A DNA stretch of 51,425 bases from DASYVD01 sp050693035 (lineage in GTDB: Bacteria > Actinomycetota > UBA4738 > CALAEC01), in NCBI GenBank assembly GCA_050693035.1, contig JBOGWB010000011.1, positions 1 to 51,425 of the forward strand. Reading direction: 5' to 3'. Under the pieces are notes generated by a model that had not been told where the DNA came from, did not search any database, and was given only the letters and a program-made list of their open reading frames with translations. This document shows, in pieces, positions 36,170-43,782 of the stretch; the stretch's first letter is position 1; each line of letters starts with the position of its first letter. The position numbers were made by a program, and so were the translations under genes.

Positions 36170-36175
36170 TATCCT
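36170..36175 (+). promoter_or_regulatory. -10 element of a probable leaderless promoter (htrA)
   Basis: TATCCT, then six bases, then GTG 36182. No Shine-Dalgarno is present. Confidence 0.55.
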
Positions 36176-36181
36176 CGCCGT

Positions 36182-37297
36182 GTGACCACTCCGCGCCGAT
36201 CTCCTCTCCGCTCGGCGCTGGCGACCTTCCTTCCCGGAGCGTTGGCCCTCGCCATGCTGGCGGGGTGCACCTCGGGGAGAAACGTCTCCGTGTTGCCCGA
36301 GGCGGGGCCGGTCTCGCCGCTCCCCACGGTGGACTCGGGAGCGGACCCGATCGTCCGGGTGGTCCAAGCCGTCCGGCCGGGTGTGGTCAGCGTGACCACC
36401 AACGTGGCCAGGCCGGACCTGGGTGGCACGGGCCAGGGGACGGGCACCGGGTTCGTGGTCCGAGCCGATGGATTCGTGGTGACGAACTTCCACGTGGTCG
36501 AGGGTGCTCTGAACATCCGGGTGGTGACCGAGGACGGCAGGCGGTTCGAGGCCCGGGTGGTAGGGGGCGACCTCAATGCCGATCTGGCCGTGCTCAAGGT
36601 GCCGGCCCGTGGCCTTCCCACCGTCCCCCTCGGTGACTCCGAGCAACTTCAGCTCGGGGAGCAGGTGGTGGCGATCGGCTTCGCCCTGGCCCTCCAGGGA
36701 GGGCCCTCCGTGACCTCGGGCATCGTCTCCGCCATGGGAAGAACGATCGAGGCCGCCGACCCGAACGCCCCGGGTGGCGAACGCATCTACGAGGACCTGA
36801 TCCAGACCGACGCCGCCATCAATCCCGGGAACTCCGGCGGGCCGCTGGTGGACCTGGCGGGCCGAGTCGTGGGAATCAACACCGCCGGGGTCCGGGCCGC
36901 CGAGGCGGAGAACATCGGGTTCGCCATCGCCATCAACCGGGCCCGGCCCGTCATCGAGGCCGCCATCCGGGATCCGGAGGGCCCCGTGGCGTACCTGGGG
37001 GTGTCGACGCAGACCATGACGGCCGCACTTGCCTTCCAGCTCGATCTGCCCGTGGATCAGGGCGCCCTGGTGGTCGGAACGGCCCCCGGCGGTCCCGCCG
37101 ACCGGGCCGGGATCGAAGAGAGGGACATCATCGTCTCGTTCGACGGCCGCGCCGTACGGAGCAACGAGGAGGTCGGGACCCTGGTCACCGGCCGCGACCC
37201 CGGCGACGTCGTCGAGGTCGGCGTGGTGCACCCCGACGGCGACGAGGAGACGTTCAGGGTGCTGCTGGGGGTGCGCCCCCTTCCCGTCGCCGGCTAG
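36182..37297 (+). CDS. HtrA/DegP-like serine protease lipoprotein with PDZ domain
   Basis: The 371-residue protein has a lipoprotein signal peptide (lipobox LAGC, Cys 29), a linker, a chymotrypsin-like protease domain (about 55-250) and one C-terminal PDZ domain (about 265-365). The triad is H104 (VTNFHVV), D134 (NADLAVL) and S218 (NPGNSGGP). It should act outside the membrane in envelope protein quality control. GTG 36182 is preferred over ATG 36137 because TATCCT lies six bases upstream and the extra 15 residues would spoil the signal peptide. Confidence 0.9.
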   Translation: MTTPRRSPLRSALATFLPGALALAMLAGCTSGRNVSVLPEAGPVSPLPTVDSGADPIVRVVQAVRPGVVSVTTNVARPDLGGTGQGTGTGFVVRADGFVVTNFHVVEGALNIRVVTEDGRRFEARVVGGDLNADLAVLKVPARGLPTVPLGDSEQLQLGEQVVAIGFALALQGGPSVTSGIVSAMGRTIEAADPNAPGGERIYEDLIQTDAAINPGNSGGPLVDLAGRVVGINTAGVRAAEAENIGFAIAINRARPVIEAAIRDPEGPVAYLGVSTQTMTAALAFQLDLPVDQGALVVGTAPGGPADRAGIEERDIIVSFDGRAVRSNEEVGTLVTGRDPGDVVEVGVVHPDGDEETFRVLLGVRPLPVAG

Positions 37298-37346
37298 CGG
37301 GACCAGGGCCGCCGGCGCGCTCCACGGCTGGGGTAGCCTGTCCGCG

Positions 37347-37418
37347 GTGAAGCTCCGCGATCTGCTGTCTGAGCTGCCCGTCGACCCCGACACGGTGATC
37401 TCGGGCGGGGCCCGGTGA
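37347..37418 (+). CDS. Short upstream peptide overlapping the trmI start
   Basis: This is a 23-codon open frame beginning GTG AAG CTC, reading VKLRDLLSELPVDPD and so on. It has a -10-like TAGCCT seven bases upstream (37334-37339), as in the leaderless genes here. Its TGA overlaps the GTG of trmI (GTGA), so translation of this peptide would deliver ribosomes to trmI. The sequence loosely resembles the first residues of Mur ligases, so it might instead be a remnant. Coding is inferred only from position and signals. Confidence 0.4.
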   Translation: MKLRDLLSELPVDPDTVISGGAR

Positions 37419-38227
37419 CCGAGGGCGTCCCCTTCGAAGCGGGGGAGCGCACGGTCCTCCTCGATGACCGGGGCCGGCGCTACCTGGTGCGTCTGGAGGC
37501 CGGAGGAACCTTCCACTTCCACGGAGGGGCCGTCCCCCACGACCTCGTCATCGGCTCGGAGGAGGGGACCACGGTTCACTCGACCACCGGCACCGGGCTG
37601 GTCTGCTTCCGACCCCGACTGGCCGATTTCGTGCTGAAGATGACCCGGGGGGCCCAGGTGATCTACCCGAAGGACCTGGGAGCGATCCTGGTCTACGGGG
37701 ACGTCTTCCCCGGCGCCCGCGTGCTCGAGGCGGGGACGGGTTCGGGGGGGCTGACCCTTGCCCTCTGCCGCGCCGTCGGACCCGAGGGGCAGGTGGTCTC
37801 CTACGAGAGCCGGAAGGACTTCCAGCAGGTGGCGCGGTCCAACGTCGAAGGGTTCTTCGGGAAGGTCCCGTCGTGGTTGGAGCTCCGCCTGGGCGACGTG
37901 CGCGGGGTTGCCGCGACGGGCGAGAGGTTCCAGCGAGTCCTCCTGGACCTTCCCGAGCCGGAGGCCGTTCTCGGGGAGGTCGCGGCGGCTCTCCTCCCGG
38001 GCGGGATCCTTTGCGGCTACCTTCCGACCACTGGACAGGTGCAGCAGCTCGTCCTGGAACTGAAGGAGAGGGAGTTCACCGAGATCGAGACGTTCGAGCT
38101 CCTTCTGCGAACGTGGCACGTCGCCCATCGCAGCGTCCGACCCGATCACCGGATGATCGCCCACACCGGCTTCGTCACCGTGGCCCGGAAGACCGGAGCC
38201 GTTGAGGAAACGTGGGACCAGAGTTAA
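37415..38227 (+). CDS. trmI: tRNA (adenine-58-N1)-methyltransferase
   Basis: The 270-residue protein matches TrmI. It has an N-terminal beta-barrel (about 1-65), IYPKDLGAILVYGDVFPGARVLEAGTGSGGLTLALCRAVG as the SAM-binding motif I region, and LDLPEP as motif IV (DLPxP is diagnostic for the family). The C-terminal RTWHVAHRSVRPDHRMIAHTGF region includes the conserved RP-x2-RM. It methylates A58 in the T-loop of tRNAs. Start GTG 37415 overlaps the stop of a short upstream frame. In mycobacteria and other actinobacteria trmI lies next to the proteasomal ATPase gene, as here. Confidence 0.93.
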   Translation: MTEGVPFEAGERTVLLDDRGRRYLVRLEAGGTFHFHGGAVPHDLVIGSEEGTTVHSTTGTGLVCFRPRLADFVLKMTRGAQVIYPKDLGAILVYGDVFPGARVLEAGTGSGGLTLALCRAVGPEGQVVSYESRKDFQQVARSNVEGFFGKVPSWLELRLGDVRGVAATGERFQRVLLDLPEPEAVLGEVAAALLPGGILCGYLPTTGQVQQLVLELKEREFTEIETFELLLRTWHVAHRSVRPDHRMIAHTGFVTVARKTGAVEETWDQS

Positions 38228-38304
38228 AGCCGGGGCCCCTGAGGCCGACGTAAACAAGAGGGAAGGTGAGGGCTGGGCTTCCCGGGACTTTCGGGGCCCG
38301 GGAG

Positions 38305-38310
38305 TATACT
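38305..38310 (+). promoter_or_regulatory. -10 element upstream of the proteasomal ATPase gene
   Basis: TATACT lies 25 bases before ATG 38336, giving a short leader with a GGAGAGG ribosome-binding site (38319-38325). No good -35 match is present at the usual spacing. Confidence 0.5.
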
Positions 38311-38335
38311 CGGCCAGGGGAGAGGTGGGATCCGG

Positions 38336-40087
38336 ATGCCCGAGAGCGACCCGCGCGAGCAGATCGAGCGGTACGAGAAAGACATCGACGAGCTCCAGAC
38401 TCAGGTCAAATTCCTCGAGGACGAGCTCGCTGTGGTCCGACGGAGGCTCCACTCGACCCCGCGACAGGTGAAGGTGCTCGAGGAACGGCTCCTCGAGGCC
38501 AAGTCCGAAGTGTCCCGCGCCGCGGGACAGAACGAGAAGCTCGCCTCGGCGCTGCGGGCAGAGCGCGAGAAGATCGAGGCGCTGAAGGAGGAGGTCGAGA
38601 AGCTCACTCGGCCCCCGGCCTCGTTCGGAGTCTTCCTCTCGGAGAACGAGGACGAGAGCGCCGACGTGTTCACCTCCGGTCGCAAGATGCGCGTCAACGT
38701 GGACCCCGAGCTCGACCGGTCTCGGCTGGTCCGCGGGGCGGAAGTGATCCTGAACGAAGCCCTCAACGTGATCGAGGTTCTCGACCAGGACCGCCAGGGC
38801 GAGGTCGTCACGGTGAAGGAACGTCTCGACGAGGAGCGCGTCGTGGTCATCGGCCACGGGGACGAGGAAGTGGTCGCCCTGGTCACCGCGGCGCTCAAGG
38901 CCGAGCACTTCCGGGCCGGCGACCCGCTCCTGTACGACCGTCGCTCCGGCCACGTGATGGAGAAGCTCCCCAAGGAGGAGGTCGAGGAGCTCGTCCTAGA
39001 GGAGATCCCCGACGTGTCCTACGAGGACATCGGGGGCCTGGGACGCCAGATCGAGGAGATCCGGGACGCCGTGGAGCTTCCCTTCCTGTACGCGGAGCTG
39101 TTCAAGGAGCACGAGCTCCGCCCGCCCAAGGGCGTCCTGCTCTACGGCCCGCCGGGTTGCGGGAAGACGCTCATCGCCAAGGCCGTGGCGAAGTCCCTGG
39201 CCGAGCAGGTCGCCCGGAAGACGGGCCGGCAGGGCACGCACTCCTACTTCCTGAACGTGAAGGGCCCCGAGCTCCTCAACAAGTACGTGGGGGAGACCGA
39301 GCGCCAGATCCGCCTGATCTTCCAGCGGGCCAAGGAGCGCTCCCAGGAGGGCTTCCCGGTGATCGTGTTCTTCGACGAGATGGACTCGATCTTCCGGACC
39401 CGAGGCTCCGGGATCTCCAGCGACGTGGAGAACACCATCGTCCCGCAGCTCCTGTCCGAGATCGACGGTGTCGAGACGCTGAAGAACGTCATCGTGATCG
39501 GTGCCTCGAACCGGGAGGATCTCATCGACCCGGCGATCCTGCGTCCCGGCCGCCTTGACGTGAAGATCAAGATCGAACGGCCCGACGGCGACTCCGCGCG
39601 AGACATCATGTCCAAGTACATGACCCCGAACATCCCCATCCACCCCGAGGAGGTCAAGGACGGAGAGGATCTCCCTCGGGCGGTCCGGCGGATGATCGAG
39701 CGAACGATCGAGCAGATGTATTCGGCTGGCGACGACAACCGCTTCTTGGAGGTCACCTACCAGAGCGGCGAGAAGGAGGTCCTGTACTTCAAGGACTTCA
39801 ACTCGGGGGCCATGATCGAGAACATCGTGGCCCGGGCGAAGAAGATGGCCATCAAGCGGTTCCTCCAGACCGGCCAGAAGGGACTGAAGCTGGAGGATCT
39901 CCTCACCGCCATCCGGGCCGAGTTCAAGGAGAACGAGGACCTCCCGAACACCACCAACCCCGACGACTGGGCCCGGATCTCCGGCAAGAAGGGCGAGCGG
40001 ATCGTGTACGTCCGGACCCTCCTCGGCGAACGCAAGGGCGAGGCCGGGCGCCAGGTGGAGCGGATCGCCCCGGGGCAGTACCTGTAG
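38336..40087 (+). CDS. mpa: Proteasome-associated AAA ATPase (Mpa/ARC)
   Basis: The 583-residue protein has an N-terminal coiled coil (about 1-90, binds Pup), OB domains (about 95-205) and an AAA module with Walker A GPPGCGKT (271-278), Walker B FFDEMD (345-350) and arginine-finger region LRPGRLD. It ends GQYL, the C-terminal motif that docks into the 20S proteasome. It unfolds pupylated proteins and threads them into the PrcBA core. Dop follows 45 bases downstream. The layout is that of Mycobacterium Mpa, here in the standard order with dop and pup. Confidence 0.97.
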   Translation: MPESDPREQIERYEKDIDELQTQVKFLEDELAVVRRRLHSTPRQVKVLEERLLEAKSEVSRAAGQNEKLASALRAEREKIEALKEEVEKLTRPPASFGVFLSENEDESADVFTSGRKMRVNVDPELDRSRLVRGAEVILNEALNVIEVLDQDRQGEVVTVKERLDEERVVVIGHGDEEVVALVTAALKAEHFRAGDPLLYDRRSGHVMEKLPKEEVEELVLEEIPDVSYEDIGGLGRQIEEIRDAVELPFLYAELFKEHELRPPKGVLLYGPPGCGKTLIAKAVAKSLAEQVARKTGRQGTHSYFLNVKGPELLNKYVGETERQIRLIFQRAKERSQEGFPVIVFFDEMDSIFRTRGSGISSDVENTIVPQLLSEIDGVETLKNVIVIGASNREDLIDPAILRPGRLDVKIKIERPDGDSARDIMSKYMTPNIPIHPEEVKDGEDLPRAVRRMIERTIEQMYSAGDDNRFLEVTYQSGEKEVLYFKDFNSGAMIENIVARAKKMAIKRFLQTGQKGLKLEDLLTAIRAEFKENEDLPNTTNPDDWARISGKKGERIVYVRTLLGERKGEAGRQVERIAPGQYL

Positions 40088-40132
40088 CGGTTCCTGCCGC
40101 GGCGGGCCTCCGACCCGTATCCTAGGAGCCTC

Positions 40133-41617
40133 ATGGCGATCCCCAAGGCGATGGGCATCGAGACCGAATACGGGATCTCGGGGCCCGGCACGCCGGACTT
40201 CAATCCCGTCCTGGCCTCCTCCCTGCTGATCAACACCTACGCCGGGAGCCTCCGGCGGATCCGGTGGGACTACGAGCAGGAGAGCCCGCTGCGTGACGCC
40301 CGGGGGTTCGAGCCGGTGCAGGAGCGCGAGCCCGTGGAGGAAGACCTCGGCTTGGCCAACGTCATCCTCCCCAACGGCGCCCGGTACTACGTCGACCACG
40401 CCCACCCGGAGTACTCCACGCCGGAATGCGCCACGGCCCGAGACCTGGTGGTGCACGACAAGGCGGGGGAGCGCGCGCTGGAGCGGGCGCTGGCACTCGT
40501 GCAGCAGATGCTCCCTCCCGGGGAACGGATCGCCGTGTACAAGAACAACACCGACGGCAAGGGGAACTCCTACGGGTGCCACGAGAACTACCTCGTGGAC
40601 CGGCAGACCCCGTTCGCCCGCCTGGTCCGCGACCTCATCCCCTTCTTCGTCACGAGGCAGATCTTCACCGGCGCCGGGAAGGTCGGCTCCGAGAGCGGGC
40701 GCGGCGACGCCGAAGGGGTCACCTATCAGCTCAGCCAGCGCACCGACTTCTTCGAGGCCGAGGTGGGCCTGGAGACCACCCTCAAGAGGCCCATCATCAA
40801 CACGCGCGACGAGCCGCACGCCGATCCGGAGAAGTACCGCCGCCTCCACGTCATCATCGGCGACGCGAACATGTGCGAGGTGGCCACGTTCCTGAAGGTC
40901 GGGACGACCGCCCTCGTGCTGAAGATGATCGAGGACGAGTTCCTTCCGGACCTCAGCCTGGCCAATCCCGTGCTCGCCCTCCACACCATCTCGTGGGACA
41001 CGACCCTCAAGTCCACGGTCGAGATGGCGGACGGGCGCAGCGCCACCGCCATCGAGATCCAGTGGGAGCTCCTCGACCACGCCAAGAAGTACGCCAAGGA
41101 GAACGACCCGACCGCCGAGAACGCCGAGCTGCTCCAGCGGTGGGAGTCGGTTCTGGGACGCCTGGAAGACGACCCCGACGGTCTCTCCGGCGAGCTCGAC
41201 TGGGTGGCCAAGCGCCGGCTGGTGGAGGCCTATCGGGAGCGCGACGGGCTCTCCTGGGGCGATTCCAAGCTGGCGCTGATCGACCTCCAGTACCACGACG
41301 TCCGCCGGGACAAGGGCCTCTACTACAAGCTCGTCGCGGGATCGAAGGTGGAGCGCCTGGTGTCCGACAAGGAAGTGGAACAGGCGATCGATCACCCCCC
41401 CGAGGACACCCGGGCGTTTTTCCGCGGCGGCTGCATCCAGCGCTATCCCGAGGCCATCGTGGCAGCCTCGTGGGACTCGGTGATCTTCGACACCGGAAGA
41501 GACGCCCTCCAGCGCGTCCCCATGCGCGAGCCGCTCCGCGGAACCAAGGAACACGTGGAGGAGCTCTTCGACCGGGCCCCCGACGCCACCACCCTCGTCG
41601 ACCTCCTCCAGGGCTAG
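40133..41617 (+). CDS. dop: Depupylase/deamidase of Pup
   Basis: The 494-residue carboxylate-amine ligase-like protein opens with the nucleotide-binding GIETEYGI. It has the catalytic D88 in YYVDHAHPEYSTPE, and HENYLVDRQTPFARL and NTRDEPHAD further on. The long loop after residue 40 and the TYAGSLRRIRWDYEQESPLRDARGFE stretch separate Dop from PafA. Dop removes Pup from substrates and, where Pup ends in Gln, converts it to Glu. Here Pup already ends in Glu, so depupylation is the expected role. AGGAG precedes the ATG by four bases. A SUKH-like cassette separates it from pup. Confidence 0.96.
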   Translation: MAIPKAMGIETEYGISGPGTPDFNPVLASSLLINTYAGSLRRIRWDYEQESPLRDARGFEPVQEREPVEEDLGLANVILPNGARYYVDHAHPEYSTPECATARDLVVHDKAGERALERALALVQQMLPPGERIAVYKNNTDGKGNSYGCHENYLVDRQTPFARLVRDLIPFFVTRQIFTGAGKVGSESGRGDAEGVTYQLSQRTDFFEAEVGLETTLKRPIINTRDEPHADPEKYRRLHVIIGDANMCEVATFLKVGTTALVLKMIEDEFLPDLSLANPVLALHTISWDTTLKSTVEMADGRSATAIEIQWELLDHAKKYAKENDPTAENAELLQRWESVLGRLEDDPDGLSGELDWVAKRRLVEAYRERDGLSWGDSKLALIDLQYHDVRRDKGLYYKLVAGSKVERLVSDKEVEQAIDHPPEDTRAFFRGGCIQRYPEAIVAASWDSVIFDTGRDALQRVPMREPLRGTKEHVEELFDRAPDATTLVDLLQG

Positions 41618-41670
41618 AGCCTCACGGCGGCGCCTGCAACGGCGCGGGTGCCCACCCTCTCCTCGCGGGG
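41618..41670 (+). repeat. Left arm of an inverted repeat around the SUKH-like gene
   Basis: It starts right after the dop stop with AGCCTCACGGCGGCGCCTG. Its reverse complement, with a short diverged loop, recurs at 42601-42653 beyond the SUKH-like gene. The first 19 bases are identical in the two arms, and so is CGCGGGTGCCCACCCTC. Each arm contains small hairpins (GCGCC/GGCGC and GGGTG-CC-CACCC), so it resembles a REP-type structured repeat as well as a terminal inverted repeat. Confidence 0.7.
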
Positions 41671-41941
41671 TTACCGGGGGCCCGTCTCGGGGCTCAAGTC
41701 TTCGGCGACACAGCCACCATCGCCCGCCGTCCCCATCCCGGACCTCGGAGAGGGTCCCCCCGCGCCTGCGCGGCGCCGCCCCACGGAACTCCGACGGCGC
41801 TAGAGTTCGCGCGAGGAGTAGCCGCGTGAAACTGAAGGAGGAAATAGCCTCGCGCGCTGGGTTGCCAGCATCAAGGATGGAACCTAGCGTCCGTCCCCCG
41901 GACCACCCATCCGCAGAAGCTCACCGCTAGGGGGGTAATCG
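41671..41941. other. Non-coding stretch before the SUKH-like gene
   Basis: This is the inner flank of the left repeat arm. It holds a -10-like TAGAGT (41801-41806), a GAGGAG (41812-41817) and a possible 34-codon frame, listed separately. Otherwise nothing is recognised. Confidence 0.4.
41826..41930 (+). CDS. Possible small protein before the SUKH-like gene
   Basis: A 34-codon frame beginning GTG AAA CTG AAG GAG GAA has GAGGAG eight bases upstream and TAGAGT as a possible -10. It ends 11 bases before the SUKH-like ATG. There is no known homology; it may be a small protein of the cassette or chance. Confidence 0.25.
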   Translation: MKLKEEIASRAGLPASRMEPSVRPPDHPSAEAHR

Positions 41942-42433
41942 ATGGCGATCCGCGAGGCGTTGGCGAACTGCGCAGACTGGGAAGACCCCCGCTCGTTCGA
42001 AGGGAATTCCCTTCGACTTGCGTGCCGGTTGGCCAAGCCTGCAGACGCTGACGAAATCGCGGAGGCATGGAGCGACCAGGAGCTTCCCCCCGGTGCCGAG
42101 GATCTGTGGCTGACATGCCGCGATGCGGACCTCTTTGTCGATGTTGACTACGGCCAGTGGGGACTCAAGCTCCTTTCCCCGACCGCCAGCGCCGCGCGTA
42201 GCGCTCGCGAGCGTGATGCACGGCGTGCCGATTTCCGCGAGGGGGACGTAATCATCGGGGAGTTTCTCGGAGATCAAGATCTAGTCGTAATCGACGACTC
42301 CGGGCGTGTGCTCGTCGCTTTACCGCTCGACGGTCGCGCCGATTGGCCCCGCCCGGCGGTGAGCCTTGCCGAGTTCCTATCGGACTACGTAAGCGCGAAC
42401 GGCGCCAAGTACTGGGAAACCAGTAGCTCATGA
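41942..42433 (+). CDS. SMI1/KNR4 (SUKH)-like protein inserted between dop and pup
   Basis: The 163-residue cytoplasmic protein has the SUKH pattern: ELPPGAEDLWLTCRDADLF (the LP-x2-Y/E..L..NG region), a middle REGDVIIGEFLGDQDLVVIDDSGRV block, and a C-terminal SLAEFLSDYVSANGAKYWE. Many SUKH proteins are immunity proteins against polymorphic toxins; no toxin gene is adjacent. Third codon positions hold many more A and T than in dop or prcB, indicating recent transfer. AGGGGGGT five bases before the ATG is the ribosome-binding site. It is the only gene in the cassette bounded by the inverted repeat. I rate the family assignment as probable, the immunity function as inference. Confidence 0.7.
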   Translation: MAIREALANCADWEDPRSFEGNSLRLACRLAKPADADEIAEAWSDQELPPGAEDLWLTCRDADLFVDVDYGQWGLKLLSPTASAARSARERDARRADFREGDVIIGEFLGDQDLVVIDDSGRVLVALPLDGRADWPRPAVSLAEFLSDYVSANGAKYWETSSS

Positions 42434-42600
42434 CTGCATCGGCCTTCGTGATCTTTGGTGCTTGCGCTGCCGATGGCCGCGGGGTGGCGCGGAGCGGGTG
42501 GTACGAGGCGAGCCGTCCCCGCTGGGAGAGAGGGCGGCCGAAGGACTGTCGCTAATGGCTCCCGTAAGGCGATGCCGTGAGGCATGCTGTGCCCGAGCCC
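42434..42600. other. Intergenic part between the SUKH-like gene and the right repeat arm
   Basis: No gene is seen here. GCCGTGAGGC at 42574-42583 repeats the first bases of the right repeat arm (42643-42652), so partial extra copies of the repeat may be present. Confidence 0.4.
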
Positions 42601-42653
42601 CTGCGAGGGGGAGGGTGGGCACCCGCGGCGTCTACAGGCGCCGCCGTGAGGCT
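42601..42653 (-). repeat. Right arm of the inverted repeat around the SUKH-like gene
   Basis: On the minus strand it begins AGCCTCACGGCGGCGCCTG, identical to the left arm for 19 bases. After a diverged loop it again matches CGCGGGTGCCCACCCTC, and it ends in a hairpin CCCC-TCGCA-GGGG. The arms are about 930 bases apart and face each other. Confidence 0.7.
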
Positions 42654-42769
42654 TCCTCAGGGGCCCGTACCACCGTGCCGACATCCCAGGTAGCGGCTCC
42701 GCGGCAAGGCGGCCGGCCGCAATACAATAGGGGTCGAGGGGATCCCCTGATCGGAGGGAGGGAGCGTCG
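42654..42769 (+). promoter_or_regulatory. pup operon promoter region
   Basis: TACAAT at 42723-42728 is the best -10 hexamer of the locus. About nine bases after it lies a perfect 12-base palindrome AGGGGATCCCCT (42737-42748), near the expected transcription start, so it could be an operator or a 5' hairpin. GGAGGGAGGGAG (42753-42764) is the ribosome-binding site. This gives pup-prcB-prcA a promoter of their own downstream of the inserted cassette. No -35 match is seen. Confidence 0.5.
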
Positions 42770-42973
42770 TTGCCCGAGCAGGAGCAGAAGAAGGTCACCA
42801 AGAAGACCGGTGGCGCGGGCGGTGAGCCCGAGGCCGGCGGCCAGGCCACCACGGGGGCCAGGGGACAGAAGCTCAAAGAAGAGATGGACGAGATCCTGGA
42901 CGAGATCGACCAGGTCCTCGAGGAGAACGCCGAGGAGTTCATCAAGAGCTACGTCCAGAAAGGCGGCGAATGA
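42770..42973 (+). CDS. pup: Prokaryotic ubiquitin-like protein Pup
   Basis: The 67-residue protein begins PEQEQKK and has a disordered Gly/Thr-rich N-terminus. The conserved helix LKEEMDEILDEIDQVLEENAEEFIKSYVQ binds Mpa, and the protein ends GGE. A terminal Glu means PafA can activate it directly; species whose Pup ends in Gln need Dop first. The start is TTG 42770, chosen for the strong purine-rich ribosome-binding site five bases upstream and for the PEQEQ start typical of Pup. Its stop overlaps the prcB ATG (ATGA), so the two are translationally coupled. Confidence 0.95.
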   Translation: MPEQEQKKVTKKTGGAGGEPEAGGQATTGARGQKLKEEMDEILDEIDQVLEENAEEFIKSYVQKGGE

Positions 42974-43782
42974 CGGACGACTCGGGGATCGGGTCGAACC
43001 CCAGTTTCTTCGACCTGGTCAAGGGTCAGCCGGCTGAGCCAACCTTCTTGCGGCAGCCGGCGGCGGGCCCGCCTGCCGACCTCCCCGCACTTCCTCACGG
43101 CACCACGGTCATCGCCCTGAAGTTCGGCGACGGCGTGGTGATGGCCGGCGACCGGCGTGCGGTCGAGGGCTTCTCCATCGCCGGCAACGAGATGCAGAAA
43201 GTGTTCCCGGCAGACGAGCACTCGGTGGTCGGCATCGCCGGGGTGGCCGGACAGGCCATCGAGATCGTCCGGCTGTTCCAGACAGAGCTCGAGCACTACG
43301 AGAAGGTCGAGGGGGAGACCCTCTCCCTCGAAGGCAAGGCCAACCGGCTCGCCCAGATGCTCCGACAGTCGTGGCCCCTGGTGCTCCAGGGCCTCGTGGT
43401 GGTCCCCCTGTACGCCGGTTTCGACCGGCGCCGCCGCGAGGGCCGGATCTTTCGCTACGACGTGATCGGGGGGCGCTACGAGGAGGCCGACTTCCAGGGC
43501 GCGGGCTCTGGCTCTCGCGACGCCAAGGGAAGCCTCAAGAAGCGGTGGCGGCCGGGCATGTCTCGCGAGCAAGCCATCGAGACCGCGATCGAAGCCCTGA
43601 TCGACGCGGGCGAAGAGGACGCCGCGACCGCCGGGCCCGACATCATCCGGGGCATCTACCCGAACGTGTTCGTGGTCACCGCCGACGGAGTGACCGAGGT
43701 CCCGGAGGACGACATCCGACAGGCCGCCGACCGCGTCCTGGGGCGGCGGCGGAGCGAGCAGAGCGGGGAGGCGAGCGGCTGA
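42970..43782 (+). CDS. prcB: 20S proteasome beta subunit
   Basis: The 270-residue precursor has a 44-residue propeptide ending LPHG; cleavage exposes T45 (TTVIALKFGDGVVMAGDRR), the catalytic N-terminal Thr. The D-x-R and the Lys of the Thr-protease active site (MAGDRRA; MQKVFP) are present, as is the SxxD-like GSGSRDAKGS region. It forms the two inner heptameric rings and carries all peptidase activity. It overlaps pup by four bases and prcA by one base. Confidence 0.96.
   Translation: MTDDSGIGSNPSFFDLVKGQPAEPTFLRQPAAGPPADLPALPHGTTVIALKFGDGVVMAGDRRAVEGFSIAGNEMQKVFPADEHSVVGIAGVAGQAIEIVRLFQTELEHYEKVEGETLSLEGKANRLAQMLRQSWPLVLQGLVVVPLYAGFDRRRREGRIFRYDVIGGRYEEADFQGAGSGSRDAKGSLKKRWRPGMSREQAIETAIEALIDAGEEDAATAGPDIIRGIYPNVFVVTADGVTEVPEDDIRQAADRVLGRRRSEQSGEASG

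Noticed and set aside
36146..38953. Very long minus-strand open frame opposite htrA, trmI and the start of mpa
   Set aside because: Composition-driven shadow of three confidently identified plus-strand genes; its translation has no domain and is a typical high-GC antisense frame.
38996..41554. Long minus-strand open frame opposite mpa and dop
   Set aside because: Antisense shadow of two genes with clear catalytic motifs; no homology or ribosome-binding site.
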